From Syntrophomonadaceae bacterium (GTDB taxonomy: Bacteria > Bacillota > Dethiobacteria > DTU022 > UBA8154), in NCBI GenBank assembly GCA_003556225.1, contig PWRN01000020.1:1-64000 (forward strand): a stretch of DNA of 64,000 bases, read 5' to 3'. Position 1 is the stretch's first letter. Each line of letters starts with the position of its first letter. Shown here piece after piece: positions 52,808-61,721 of this stretch. A program made the position numbers and the translations under genes. The notes under the pieces were generated by a model. It did not search any database. It was not told the DNA's origin and worked only from the letters and a program-made list of their open reading frames with translations.

Positions 52808-54625
52808 TTGAGCCTGGATATCGTGCTGGTACTGTTCATTCTGCTGGCGGTAATCCTGCTTTTTATCACAGGATGGGTACGGCTGGATATTGTGCCTTTC
52901 CTGGTGCCTCTCGCCTTGATTGGCGCGAATCTTGTCAGCCCCGCAGAGGTATTTGTCGGTTTCAGCAGCGCCGCGGTGATCACCGTTGCCTCACTTTTCG
53001 TGATCAGCGCCGGCCTGGTGCGCAGTGGTGTCGTCAACCGTGTCGCTGATTTCTTAAGGCATATCACAGGTGAAAGCCCGTTTCGTCTTCTCCTGGCCAG
53101 CACGGCCCTGCCGGGTATTTTTGCCGGATTCATCGTTGTAACCGCCACGGTGTTTTTCTTTGTCCCCACGGTTATGCGCATTGCCCTGCACAGCAATGTG
53201 CCCCGGAGCAGGCTGCTCCTTCCCATGGCCGCAGCCTGTCTCCTGGGGGCAAATCTGACGATTATCGGTGCTTCCCATAACCTGGTGGTAGACAGCTTGC
53301 TCCGGGCTTCCACGGGAGCAGGTTTTTCTTTCTTTGAGCTACTGCCCTTAGGGGTATTTCTGTTGGGCGCCGCCGTGGTCTACAATATTGCGCTTGGTTC
53401 ACGGTTACTTCCTGTGGGAGAAGATGCCACGACAAACAAAAGTGCGGACCCTGGAGACAGCCTTGTGAGAGCTTATCACCTGCATGACCGGATGTGGGAA
53501 CTTTGGGTGAAAAAGAAGACCGCCGCTGAGGGCAAATCTTTGCGCGAGATGGGCCTGGGAGAACGTTACGGTTTAAGCCTGATCACTATTGTCAGGGCGC
53601 AGGAAGAACTGTCTGCAGAGTCCATCGAGCAGCCCTTGCAGGCAGATGATGTGCTGCTGGTCCTGGGCCGGGAAGAGAAAATTAATGCCCTGGCCGAGCA
53701 GGAAGGCCTTTTCGTGGCCGGGTACCCCCGGGAGCAGGTGGCATTTCCCCTGAGCACCGCTGAACTGGTGGAACTGGTTGTCCCTCCCCGCTCGCCGGTG
53801 ATTGGAAAAACGCTGCGTGAGCTGAATTTTCGAGAGAAAACCGGGTTAAGCGGCATTGCTCTCTGGCGCAACGGGAGGCCCTGGCGCACGGATGTGGGCA
53901 GCCAACCGATCCAGGAGGGGGATGGGCTGCTGCTGTTTGGAAGCCGCAGCAATACACGCAGTTTTAAACCCGGGGATTCGTTTCGCTGGCTGCATGCGCC
54001 CAGGGAAGAGGAAGCGCCCCAGGAACTCTGGCACCTGGGGCCTTATGCTGCCTTGATCCTTATCCTGGTGATTGTCAGCGCCGCCCTGGGATGGCTTCCC
54101 ATTGCCGTGGCCGCCTTAAGCGGTGCTGCCGGGATGCTCCTGCTAAATATCCTTACCCCTCAACAGGCCTACGAGGTGGTGGAATGGCGGACGGTGATCC
54201 TGATCGGCTGTCTCTATCCCCTGGGCCTTGCCCTGGAGAACAGCGGCGCTTCCGCCCTGCTGGCCAAGTTCCTGCTGGATACCCTGGGATCTTTCGGGCC
54301 CACGGGTGTCCTGTTGGGGGTCGCCTTTTTCTCCATGCTCCTGACCCAGCCGCTGCACAATGTTGCAGCTGCCGTGGTCATGACCCCGGTTGCATTTGAT
54401 GTCGCGCAGGCCCTGGGCGCGAATCCAAAAGCCTTTGCTGCTGCGGTGATTGCCGGCGTTTCAGCGGCTTTTCTTATGCCGATAGGTCACCCGGCGCCTT
54501 TGCTGGTGCAGCACCTGGGCAATTACAAGCCGCAGGATTATCTGCGGTTTGGACTCGGATTATGCCTCGTCGTCCTGGCGATCATTGCCCTGATCGTCCC
54601 GCGAATTTGGCCCTTTGGTCTTTAA
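52808..54625 (+). CDS. SLC13-family permease with RCK-C domains
   Basis: The 605-residue transporter has two membrane blocks (about residues 1-200 and 415-605), with the helices typical of the DASS/ArsB group. Between them are two TrkA-C/RCK-C-like domains (GKSLREMGLGERYGLSLITI and GKTLRELNFREKTGLSGIAL), which bind ligands in related proteins. TTG 52808 follows GAAGGAGGG. It is upstream of dehydratase subunits, so C4-dicarboxylate, tartrate or sulfate uptake are candidates. Confidence 0.85.
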   Translation: MSLDIVLVLFILLAVILLFITGWVRLDIVPFLVPLALIGANLVSPAEVFVGFSSAAVITVASLFVISAGLVRSGVVNRVADFLRHITGESPFRLLLASTALPGIFAGFIVVTATVFFFVPTVMRIALHSNVPRSRLLLPMAAACLLGANLTIIGASHNLVVDSLLRASTGAGFSFFELLPLGVFLLGAAVVYNIALGSRLLPVGEDATTNKSADPGDSLVRAYHLHDRMWELWVKKKTAAEGKSLREMGLGERYGLSLITIVRAQEELSAESIEQPLQADDVLLVLGREEKINALAEQEGLFVAGYPREQVAFPLSTAELVELVVPPRSPVIGKTLRELNFREKTGLSGIALWRNGRPWRTDVGSQPIQEGDGLLLFGSRSNTRSFKPGDSFRWLHAPREEEAPQELWHLGPYAALILILVIVSAALGWLPIAVAALSGAAGMLLLNILTPQQAYEVVEWRTVILIGCLYPLGLALENSGASALLAKFLLDTLGSFGPTGVLLGVAFFSMLLTQPLHNVAAAVVMTPVAFDVAQALGANPKAFAAAVIAGVSAAFLMPIGHPAPLLVQHLGNYKPQDYLRFGLGLCLVVLAIIALIVPRIWPFGL

Positions 54626-54722
54626 GTGTGGAGATCTAACCTGTGGGATGAACCCGTGTTACTCTGAGCCGGTTTGTTTTGCTGACTGCTGACTGCATGG
54701 AGAAGAAACAGGAGGTTTATAA

Positions 54723-55622
54723 ATGTCCCATGAAGATGATATACAAGCCCTGACACGTTTGATGGCAGATTTCACGGCTTTCATTGGTAAACGCCTTCCC
54801 GATGACGTGGTCGCGAAACTGCAGGCGCTGAGGGACCAAGAGCAAAAGGACCTCTCCAAAGTGGTCTATGACTCCATGTTCGAAAATCTGGCGCAAGCCA
54901 TTGCCCTGAACCGGCCTGCCTGCCAGGATACAGGGGTGATCAATTATTTCATCAAGGCGGGGGCCAATTTTCCCTACCTGGCCCGGCTGCAGAATATCCT
55001 GGTGCAGGCTGTAAAAACGGCCACCGTGGAAGCTCCCTTGCGGCACAACGCCGTGGAAATCTTTGAGGAGATCAACACGGGGGACAATACCGGTGAGCGG
55101 GCGCCGTTTATTCACTGGGATATCATCAATGACGGCGATGAAGTAGAAATAGAAGTCTACATGGCGGGGGGTGGATGCAGCCTCCCGGGTAGGGCGATTA
55201 CATTGATGCCTTCGGCGGGTTATGAGGGGGTCGTGGATTTTGTATTTGACACCATTGTTAACTGGGGCATTAACGCCTGCCCTCCCCTGCTGGTGGGAGT
55301 GGGGATCGCAGGATCGGTTGAAAATGCGGCGCTCCTGTCCAAGAAGGCCATCTTACGCCCGATCGGTTCCTCCCACCCCAACCTAAAAGGTGCCGCCCTG
55401 GAGAAGCGCCTGGAGCAGGGTTTAAATGAACTGGGTCTGGGACCCCAGGGTCTCTCGGGAAGCGCTACGGTTTTGGGTGTGCACATTGAATCTGCGGCCC
55501 GGCACCCCTCCACCATTTCCGCGGCGATTAATATTGGCTGCTGGGCCCATCGGCGAGGCACTATACGAATCAAAGGGGACTTATCGCATGAAATCATTTC
55601 CCACCGGGAGGTAGCGCTGTGA
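54723..55622 (+). CDS. ttdA: Tartrate/fumarate dehydratase subunit alpha
   Basis: This encodes 299 residues of the class I (iron-sulfur) hydro-lyase family. Cluster cysteines are seen in [17 protein letters not shown] and [14 protein letters not shown]. With the beta subunit it would dehydrate L-tartrate to oxaloacetate or fumarate/malate. E. coli TtdA is about 303 residues. ATG 54723 follows AGGAGG. It overlaps the beta gene by four bases. Confidence 0.85.
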   Translation: MSHEDDIQALTRLMADFTAFIGKRLPDDVVAKLQALRDQEQKDLSKVVYDSMFENLAQAIALNRPACQDTGVINYFIKAGANFPYLARLQNILVQAVKTATVEAPLRHNAVEIFEEINTGDNTGERAPFIHWDIINDGDEVEIEVYMAGGGCSLPGRAITLMPSAGYEGVVDFVFDTIVNWGINACPPLLVGVGIAGSVENAALLSKKAILRPIGSSHPNLKGAALEKRLEQGLNELGLGPQGLSGSATVLGVHIESAARHPSTISAAINIGCWAHRRGTIRIKGDLSHEIISHREVAL

Positions 55623-56224
55623 AAAAAATCCTGAACACCCCCATTAAAGCTGAGGATCTCGCAGGGATCCAGATCGGAGACGTGATCTATCTCACCGGAC
55701 ACCTGGTCACATGTCGCGACGTGGCCCACCGCAGGCTAATCGAGCGGGGTATGGAGCTGCCCGTCGATCTCCGCGGCCTGGCGATATTCCACGCCGGACC
55801 TATTGTCAAAAAAGATCATGAAAGGTACGTCATGGTTTCCATCGGCCCTACGACCAGCATGCGGATGGAAAAGTTCGAAAAGGAGTTTATCGCCAGAACC
55901 GGGGTGAAAGTCGTGATCGGAAAAGGTGGAATGGGGCCCAGGACAGCCGAAGCATGTAAGGAACACCAGGCGATTCACTGCGTGTTTCCGGGAGGCTGCG
56001 CGGTACTGGCGGCCACGGAAGTGGAGGAAATTGAAGGGGTGGAATGGATGGAACTGGGCATGCCGGAATCCCTCTGGATCTGCAGGGTAAAAGAGTTCGG
56101 TCCTTTGATCGTTTCCATCGACACGGCAGGGAACAACCTCTTCGAGATCAATAAAGAAGTCTTCCGTGAGCGCAAAGATCGCATCGTCGCAGAGATCTCT
56201 CGCGAAGTGGGCTTTATTCAATAG
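55619..56224 (+). CDS. ttdB: Tartrate/fumarate dehydratase subunit beta
   Basis: The protein has 201 residues, the same length as E. coli TtdB. Motifs are [34 protein letters not shown] and [15 protein letters not shown]. The IFHAGPIV form resembles tartrate dehydratase more than fumarase beta chains (typically YYVGPT), so tartrate or a similar acid is favoured. The start overlaps ttdA by ATGA-like coupling. Confidence 0.85.
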   Translation: MKKILNTPIKAEDLAGIQIGDVIYLTGHLVTCRDVAHRRLIERGMELPVDLRGLAIFHAGPIVKKDHERYVMVSIGPTTSMRMEKFEKEFIARTGVKVVIGKGGMGPRTAEACKEHQAIHCVFPGGCAVLAATEVEEIEGVEWMELGMPESLWICRVKEFGPLIVSIDTAGNNLFEINKEVFRERKDRIVAEISREVGFIQ

Positions 56225-56304
56225 TGGGAACCTGGCCCGCTCCGGCATGTTCGTTTGCGATTCATGCAGCCGATTTCTTGCCGGGCGGACACGCTTTTCT
56301 TAAC

Positions 56305-56365
56305 AACAACCCACCCTGTCCAGGTTGAAAGAACGTCGCATCAGACCTGGAGGGTTGGGTTGTTT
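56305..56365 (+). terminator. Long hairpin after ttdB
   Basis: AACAACCCACCCTGTCCAGGT pairs imperfectly with ACCTGGAGGGTTGGGTTGTT around a 17-base loop. Only a short T-run follows, so termination efficiency is uncertain. Confidence 0.55.
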
Positions 56366-56400
56366 GCATTCAAGCACATGAGTAGAGTCAGAAGAGCCCT

Positions 56401-56421
56401 ATTGAGAGAAAGATTCTCAAT
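56401..56421. promoter_or_regulatory. 21-bp palindrome upstream of mrp
   Basis: ATTGAGA and TCTCAAT are perfect complements separated by seven bases. It lies about 70 bases upstream of the mrp -35 box and could bind a metal or redox regulator; no family is assigned. Confidence 0.45.
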
Positions 56422-56488
56422 TTCATACTAAATGAAAATATCACGGCGTAAACTGTTCCTCAAGGGCAAAAATGGGGATCAATTTTAT

Positions 56489-56518
56489 TTGACAAATGCT
56501 CAATAAATATACTATGAT
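56489..56518 (+). promoter_or_regulatory. Promoter for mrp
   Basis: TTGACA at 56489-56494 and TATGAT at 56513-56518 are 18 bases apart, about 90 bases before the mrp start. Confidence 0.7.
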
Positions 56519-56606
56519 CAATTTGGACATAAGACCATAACTGTGCGGCCGGCAAATGTGTGCAAAATCTTTCTTGATCATGTGATAGAAAGGGGTATCA
56601 GCCGGG

Positions 56607-57416
56607 ATGAGTTCAGAGAAACCGTCATCAGAAAAAGGAAAGAAGGAAATTCCAAAAGTAATGCGTTTCGACATTAAACATGTTATCGCTGTGATGAGTG
56701 GAAAGGGTGGCGTGGGTAAATCCTCGATTACCGCCCTGCTGGCTGTTGGCGCACGCAAGCAGGGTTTCAGCAGCGGGGTGCTGGATGCGGATATAACCGG
56801 GCCAAGTATTCCCAAGATGTTTGGATTGAAAAAATATGACCATGGGCAGCGATTTGCCCCGGCGGAAAGTTCACTGGGGATCAAAATCATGTCCCTGAAC
56901 TTGCTGCTTTTAAATGAGGATGACCCGGTGATCTGGAGAGGTCCGCTCATCGGCAGAGCAGTCGGACAATTCTGGGGAGATGTTGATTGGGGAGACCTGG
57001 ACTATCTGTTTATTGATTTGCCTCCAGGAACAGCAGATGCTCCGTTAACTGTCATGCAGACCATCCCTTTAGATGGTCTGGTGATCGTGAGTTCACCCCA
57101 GGGTTTAGCCGTAATGGTTGTGAAAAAAGCGCTGAAGATGGCGCGATCGATGAATGTTCCGGTCCTGGGCCTGGTGGAAAACATGAGCTATTTTGCCTGC
57201 CCGCAATGTCAGGCCAAGGTGGAAATATTCGGTTCTTTAAAAGGAGAAAAGGTCGCCAGGGCCACAGGCGTGCCTTACCTGGGAAACCTTCCCCTGGATC
57301 CAAACCTGGCAGGTTGCTGTGACAGCGGCAGGATAGAAAGCTACAACAGCGACCTTTTTCTCAAGCTGTTAAACTGCCAGCAGCAGATAAAGGGAAAGGA
57401 AAACGTGATCCCATAG
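56607..57416 (+). CDS. Mrp/NBP35-family iron-sulfur carrier ATPase
   Basis: The 269-residue P-loop protein has the deviant Walker A GKGGVGKSS, switch motif DADITGPSIPKMFG, DLPPGTADAPLTVMQ and the cluster cysteines in ACPQCQAK. Mrp proteins bind and transfer Fe-S clusters. There is no N-terminal MIP18-like domain. It has its own promoter and is followed by a small glycine/tyrosine-rich protein, an arrangement common in Clostridia. Confidence 0.92.
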   Translation: MSSEKPSSEKGKKEIPKVMRFDIKHVIAVMSGKGGVGKSSITALLAVGARKQGFSSGVLDADITGPSIPKMFGLKKYDHGQRFAPAESSLGIKIMSLNLLLLNEDDPVIWRGPLIGRAVGQFWGDVDWGDLDYLFIDLPPGTADAPLTVMQTIPLDGLVIVSSPQGLAVMVVKKALKMARSMNVPVLGLVENMSYFACPQCQAKVEIFGSLKGEKVARATGVPYLGNLPLDPNLAGCCDSGRIESYNSDLFLKLLNCQQQIKGKENVIP

Positions 57417-57540
57417 CCTTTACCCGCGGTTCAACGCGATAGGTTTACCTCCAACCTGCCCTGTCCCTGTCCCTGTTCATGTATCCAACTTTCTAAAAAT
57501 CTGATTCAGGCGATTTAATCAGAGAAAGGAGGGAATGACA

Positions 57541-57840
57541 GTGCCAAGAGGTAGATACTGGTATGGTCCTGGTTTCTGGAAACGAGACACAAACTGGGTG
57601 CCTGGAAGCGGTGGTTTCCGAGGCGGTGCGTATTACCGCGGAGGCCCGGGCACGTTTCGCCCGCATGGTTGGGGCTGGGGCCCATGTTACTGGTTTCATG
57701 GCGGATATGCCGTTTTCCCGCCCGTCATGTATGATCTGGAAACCAACGAAGCCGATGATTTGAAGGATCAAGCTAACGCAATCAAGGCTGAAAAGCAAAA
57801 AATAGAAAGCAGGCTGGCTGAACTGGAAGAAAAGCAGTAG
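57541..57840 (+). CDS. DUF5320-like small protein
   Basis: There are 99 residues from GTG 57541 (MPRGRYWYGPGFWKRD), seven bases after AAAGGAGGG. The N-terminal 60 residues are rich in Gly, Tyr and Trp; the last 35 form a charged coiled coil (DLKDQANAIKAEKQKIESRL). The layout resembles DUF5320 proteins that accompany Mrp and NifB/NifX-type genes. Upstream is a (CCCTGT)3 tandem repeat at 57459-57476. Function unknown. Confidence 0.7.
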   Translation: MPRGRYWYGPGFWKRDTNWVPGSGGFRGGAYYRGGPGTFRPHGWGWGPCYWFHGGYAVFPPVMYDLETNEADDLKDQANAIKAEKQKIESRLAELEEKQ

Positions 57841-57878
57841 AATCAGTCACCATCATCCAGCGGCAAAGCAGGCAGTTG

Positions 57879-57909
57879 AGGGTGTCCTAAACACCCTTTC
57901 TTTTTTTTA
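57879..57909 (+). terminator. Hairpin terminator
   Basis: AGGGTGT pairs with ACACCCT around CCTAA and is followed by TTCTTTTTTTT. It ends the mrp-DUF5320 transcript. Confidence 0.85.
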
Positions 57910-58032
57910 GTATGACGTACATTTGTTTTCGGGAACCGCCGTGATTGCATTCCTGAAAGCTCTGCAGGAGAAGGATGTTGTCGCGTCGAAAAATCAAAAG
58001 GCCAGCAACAAGATGCAAAGGTCGGTGGGACA

Positions 58033-58569
58033 ATGCTGAAAGATTCATTGGAAGTGCTGTTTAGAAAACATGGATTTGATGATTATCGCTGGATCCGCGC
58101 GGACCAGATCCAGGTTGCCCATTGGGTGCGGTTTAAATGCATGTTCGGATGTTCCAGCTACGGGAAAAAAGGGACTTGCCCTCCCCAGGTCCCTGCGGTA
58201 GAAGAGTGCCGCGCTTTTTTTGCTGATTACAAGAAAGCGGTCCTTTTTCACCTGGCGAAAGCGGTGGAGAAGCCGGAGGATCGCGTCCCGTGGAGCAAGG
58301 AGATCAGCCGGCACTTAATCCAATTGGAAAGGGAGGTGTTCTGGTCCGGTTATCATAAGGCTTTCATGCTTTTTATGGACGAGTGCCGTTTTTGTGAAGC
58401 ATGTACGGGTACCCGGGAAAGCTGTGTGAACAAAGAAGACGCACGGCCTGGCCCGGAATCCCTGGCTGTGGATGTTTTTGCTACAGCCCGCAGCGCCGGT
58501 TATCCCCTCGAGGTGCTGCGTCACTACGATCAAACCATGAACCGCTACGCCATCCTCCTGGTGGAGTAG
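58033..58569 (+). CDS. DUF2284 metal-binding protein
   Basis: The cysteine-rich protein has 178 residues. CMFGCSSYGKKGTCPP near residue 35 and CRFCEACTGTRESC near residue 118 are the two cysteine groups of DUF2284, probably binding a metal or an Fe-S cluster. The function of the family is unknown to me. It begins the accessory stretch at 58-61 kb. Confidence 0.87.
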   Translation: MLKDSLEVLFRKHGFDDYRWIRADQIQVAHWVRFKCMFGCSSYGKKGTCPPQVPAVEECRAFFADYKKAVLFHLAKAVEKPEDRVPWSKEISRHLIQLEREVFWSGYHKAFMLFMDECRFCEACTGTRESCVNKEDARPGPESLAVDVFATARSAGYPLEVLRHYDQTMNRYAILLVE

Positions 58570-58697
58570 ACGTTTTGTCACAATAGCCCATGGCTTTGCT
58601 TATTGTTGCAATTCCGGCGCTTCTCTTGGACAAGAAACTTTTGTAGAAATCATCAAAATGATTGAACAATTTTTACAATCTGCAAGGAGATTGCGTA

Positions 58698-58781
58698 ATG
58701 TTTCTTGAATATAAGTTTATAAAGAAATTTCTAATACCATTTAACCAAGGAATAAGAAGATTGCTTGAGTTTAGATCCTAA
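58698..58781 (+). CDS. Candidate 27-residue basic small protein
   Basis: This is too short for the ORF track. AAGGAGA lies seven bases before ATG 58698, which opens 27 codons (MFLEYKFIKKFLIPFNQGIR...) to TAA 58779-58781. The peptide is basic and amphipathic. The region is AT-rich and otherwise decayed, so a chance frame or gene remnant is as likely as a real small protein. Confidence 0.3.
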   Translation: MFLEYKFIKKFLIPFNQGIRRLLEFRS

Positions 58782-58863
58782 AAGGCGGCCGAAACGTGTT
58801 TGGGGACTTTCTGCGAAGGAGGCTGCTGGGACGATGAAAGTCGAATGACGTGGAGATCATGGC

Positions 58864-59143
58864 GTGATCACCCTTCCACAGGAAGTGAATCTCATCAATG
58901 TCTCAGAGTTCAAGCAGGCAGTCCAATCGCTTAGCGACCAGGCATGCAACCCAATATATGTTGATTGCTCTCAGCTCAAAATGATAGACAGCGCCGGTCT
59001 TGGCAGCTTTGTGCTTTGCCAAAAGCAGCTGAAGAAGCAAGGCGGTGAACTGAGGCTTGCCAACGTGTAACGTGTATCATGAATATGTCAAACACCTCTT
59101 TGATATGATCGATTTAAAGAGGGTTATTAAGATTGAAGAATGA
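58864..59143 (+). pseudogene. STAS-domain anti-sigma-factor antagonist, frameshifted
   Basis: The ORF track gives 68 residues (58864-59070). Its sequence matches a STAS domain, with the phosphorylatable serine motif MIDSAGLGSFVLC. The frame stops early inside an exact 7-bp tandem duplication (AACGTGT twice). Removing one copy restores the frame through YHEYVKHLFDMIDLKRVIKIEE, a normal STAS C-terminus, to TGA 59141-59143. Such proteins switch partner anti-sigma factors. The broken allele would lack the last helix. The GTG start follows GGAG by eight bases. Confidence 0.85.
59062..59075 (+). repeat. AACGTGT tandem duplication inside the STAS gene
   Basis: Bases 59062-59068 and 59069-59075 are both AACGTGT with no gap. 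The extra seven bases shift the frame by one. Confidence 0.97.
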
Positions 59144-59233
59144 TCCCCGTAAGAATGACCCCTGCGAGAGATAAGAAAGCAGTTTTCCAGGACCCGGGTA
59201 GTTGCAGCGGGTTAACACAGGAGAAGAAGGAGG

Positions 59234-59755
59234 ATGATCCTGTTGCCGGAACAACTAACACTCTGGCCTGGTGATGAACAAAAACCGCCAGGCGTGGATA
59301 AACGCCTTCACGTGCTCAAACGGCTTGAGATTGCCCCGTTCATTCCCCACGAAGTTTTTGCACGCTATTACCAGGATACCGGAAGACCGCCATATCCCCT
59401 GGAGTCCATGCTTCTGGCTTTGCTCGCACAGGAGCTGTTTAAAATTCCTACCACGGAACTGCTCATAACCGTGCTGCGTATCTCCCCACTTTTATGCCGC
59501 TGTTGCGGTTTTCACAAAAGCATACCCGATGAATCGACCTTTCGCCGCTTTAAGCAACGACTGGGACCTGGTGTAGCCGAGCAGCTCCTGGATAAAGCAT
59601 GCCAGGAAGCCCATCGTTTGCTGGAGCAGGAGCTTTCTGTTCCTCCCCTACCCGCCGCGGTGCGTTTTCGGCGTTTCCACCAGGAAAGGGAAAATGGCGC
59701 TGTTGGCGTGCAACCACAGATTACGTATATCATGGGAACACGAGAAGAAGGCTAA
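59234..59755 (+). pseudogene. Truncated transposase, N-terminal DUF772-type part
   Basis: This encodes 173 residues. Residues 1-125 match the N-terminal domain of IS5/IS1182-type transposases (IPHEVFARYYQDTGRPPYPL, KSIPDESTFRRFKQRLG). The DDE catalytic domain is missing and the last 40 residues look out of family. No terminal inverted repeats were found, so this is a remnant. AAGGAGG precedes the ATG. Confidence 0.8.
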
Positions 59756-59790
59756 AAAAAGACGCGAAAACCACTGTAAGGGAGAGTAAT

Positions 59791-60459
59791 ATGTGCGGGC
59801 GGTTTTCCTTTTTTGATTTTTTAGGTTTTCAGATGCGATTTAGCTTGCAAATTCCCGCTTTGATCCAGCCACGGTACAATATTGCTCCTTCGCAAGAGAT
59901 CCTGGCTATTGTTAACCCCAACCTTGAGGGCTACCAAACCGCTTTTTTCAAATGGGGTCTTATCCCTTACTGGTCAAAAGACGGCTCTTCGGCCAGAAAG
60001 ATGATCAATGCCCGGGCAGAAACCGTGGATCAAAAGCCCAGCTTTAAGCAAAGTTTTCAAAAAAGAAGGTGCCTGATTCCGGCTGACGGTTTTTTTGAAT
60101 GGGAAAAACAGGAAATTGGGAAGAAACCTTACAGGATCGTTTTGAAAAATCGTGAAGTGTTTGCCTTTGCCGGCTTGTGGGATGCCTGGACTGATCCCTC
60201 AGGGCAGACGGTGCATTCCTGCACCATCATCACGACTTCTGCCAATTCGCTGCTTGCAGCCATCCACCTTCGCATGCCGGTCATTCTCGCCAAAGAGGCA
60301 GAAGAAGCCTGGCTTCACCCCGAAACCGATCAGCTTACCCTGAAAAACCTCCTCTTGCCTTATCCGGCAGCATTGATGGAAAGTTATGAAGTATCCGTGC
60401 GCGTAAATTCTCCCCGCAATGACGACCCGAGCATCATTGAACCTCTGCGTACTCCTTGA
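59791..60459 (+). CDS. SRAP-domain protein (HMCES/YedK family)
   Basis: The 222-residue protein begins MCGRFSFF, so removal of Met exposes the catalytic cysteine that crosslinks to abasic sites in single-stranded DNA. The conserved NARAETVDQKP, CLIPADGFFEWEK and HLRMPVIL motifs are present. ATG 59791 follows GGGAG; the track's longer start runs through the transposase remnant. It protects DNA at stalled forks in the known family. Confidence 0.93.
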   Translation: MCGRFSFFDFLGFQMRFSLQIPALIQPRYNIAPSQEILAIVNPNLEGYQTAFFKWGLIPYWSKDGSSARKMINARAETVDQKPSFKQSFQKRRCLIPADGFFEWEKQEIGKKPYRIVLKNREVFAFAGLWDAWTDPSGQTVHSCTIITTSANSLLAAIHLRMPVILAKEAEEAWLHPETDQLTLKNLLLPYPAALMESYEVSVRVNSPRNDDPSIIEPLRTP

Positions 60460-60520
60460 TGGGAATTTCTGATTCCTTTCGCTTTGCTGACCAGGGGTAA
60501 CCAAAGAAGAGGTGGCAGCG

Positions 60521-61582
60521 ATGAGGATCATTTTCGTCCCTTCAAGTTTACAACCTGCACACAAAGAGAATCGAGCCCCGACCCCGTTTTCCTGCAGCGA
60601 GAAACAAGCCTGCCCTGTTTCCTTGAGATGCCAGCCTGGGCCAATCCCTGCTGGGCAACCCCTGTTTTTTTCCGCCGCCGTTCTTTTTAGCTTCTTTTTC
60701 ATGTTCTTCTTTTTCATCGCCGGCTGCACACCTGCGTTCGAAGAAAGAGGACGGGTTATCGAAAAAGAAGATCATGGTTTTCCCCTGGTTGCCGTAGACT
60801 ACGCGGGCAGAAAGATCCGTTTTGAAACACCTCCTGAAAGTTTTATATCCACCCATCCAGCCAACACGGAAATTCTTTTTGCCCTGGGACTGGGCCATAA
60901 GGTCAAGGCCGTGACCACCTACTGCGATTACCCCCCGGAAATAGAAGAACAGCGGCTGGCCTGGGGAGAATGGGATCAGGAAAGGCTGGGTGAAATGGTT
61001 CCAGCTTTGCTTCTCGCAGGAGAGAGGCAGGTACTCATGGCGGATTTCGCCGCCATGATTCCTGGCCTTTCCAGCTTCATGCTGGCTCCCAAAGACTATG
61101 ACGAAGTTGTCGAAGCTATTCTCCTGGTAGGTGAGATCGCGGACAGCGAAGGGTCAGCTGCCGAAATAGCTGCGAGGATGAAAGAAAAAAAGGATCAAAT
61201 CCGCCGATGCGCCGCAAGGGTTCAACCCGCGGAGCAGCCCACCGTTCTGGTTTTGGCCCTCTTTGAAGAGATCATGGCTGCCGGAGAAAATACATTGGCA
61301 AACGAACTGATTGATCTGGCTGGCGGGATCAATGCTGCTGCCACGGGGGAAGGGTTTTATGCGCTGGGGGAAAATGAGCTTTTAAGCCTGGATCCGGAAA
61401 TAATCATCTTTCTTACTCCCTGGGAAGACTACTTTGCTGCACGAAACTGGCGTCATGACTTAAAGGCTTTTCAAAATAACCGGATTTATTCCCTGGAAGG
61501 AGCCCTTGTTCTCAGGCCCGGTCCCAGGTTGGCCCAGGGGTTGGAAGCGATCTTTGAGTGCCTCCACGGTGTCGAGTTTTAA
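60521..61582 (+). CDS. ABC-type cobalamin/iron substrate-binding lipoprotein
   Basis: This 353-residue protein has a hydrophobic segment and lipobox (FFFIAGC) around residues 48-70, then a BtuF/FepB-like binding domain (FISTHPANTEILFALGLGHKVKAV, LVGEIADSEGSAAE). The 45 residues before the signal segment are unusual; the true start may be further inside, but no good ribosome binding site was seen. AAGAGGTGG precedes ATG 60521. No permease or ATPase is adjacent, so it is an orphan binding protein here. Confidence 0.82.
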   Translation: MRIIFVPSSLQPAHKENRAPTPFSCSEKQACPVSLRCQPGPIPAGQPLFFSAAVLFSFFFMFFFFIAGCTPAFEERGRVIEKEDHGFPLVAVDYAGRKIRFETPPESFISTHPANTEILFALGLGHKVKAVTTYCDYPPEIEEQRLAWGEWDQERLGEMVPALLLAGERQVLMADFAAMIPGLSSFMLAPKDYDEVVEAILLVGEIADSEGSAAEIAARMKEKKDQIRRCAARVQPAEQPTVLVLALFEEIMAAGENTLANELIDLAGGINAAATGEGFYALGENELLSLDPEIIIFLTPWEDYFAARNWRHDLKAFQNNRIYSLEGALVLRPGPRLAQGLEAIFECLHGVEF

Positions 61583-61611
61583 AGACTGGGTAAATAAAAC
61601 TTACTATCTAG

Positions 61612-61640
61612 TTGACATAATTATGAGTAAATGCTATACT
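61612..61640 (+). promoter_or_regulatory. Promoter for cooS
   Basis: TTGACA at 61612-61617 and TATACT at 61635-61640 are 17 bases apart. TTACTA (61601-61606) and TAGTAA (61647-61652) flank the promoter as distant inverted copies. Confidence 0.85.
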
Positions 61641-61721
61641 ATCAGGTAGTAACGCTTATCCCTTTCTTTCGTAAACCTGGAGTTCTAAAATTTAATAACA
61701 CGAGGAGGTTAAGATATTACT

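Larger units (their letters stand above)
56225..56606. other. Intergenic region between ttdB and mrp
   Basis: It contains the long hairpin (56305-56365), a 21-bp palindrome (56401-56421) and the mrp promoter (56489-56518), listed separately. No gene is present. Confidence 0.6.

Noticed and set aside
19812-57430. 13-base word CTTTACCCGCGGT shared at 19812 and 57418, both just after stop codons
   Set aside because: Matches of this length are expected by chance in 64 kb, and flanks are unrelated.
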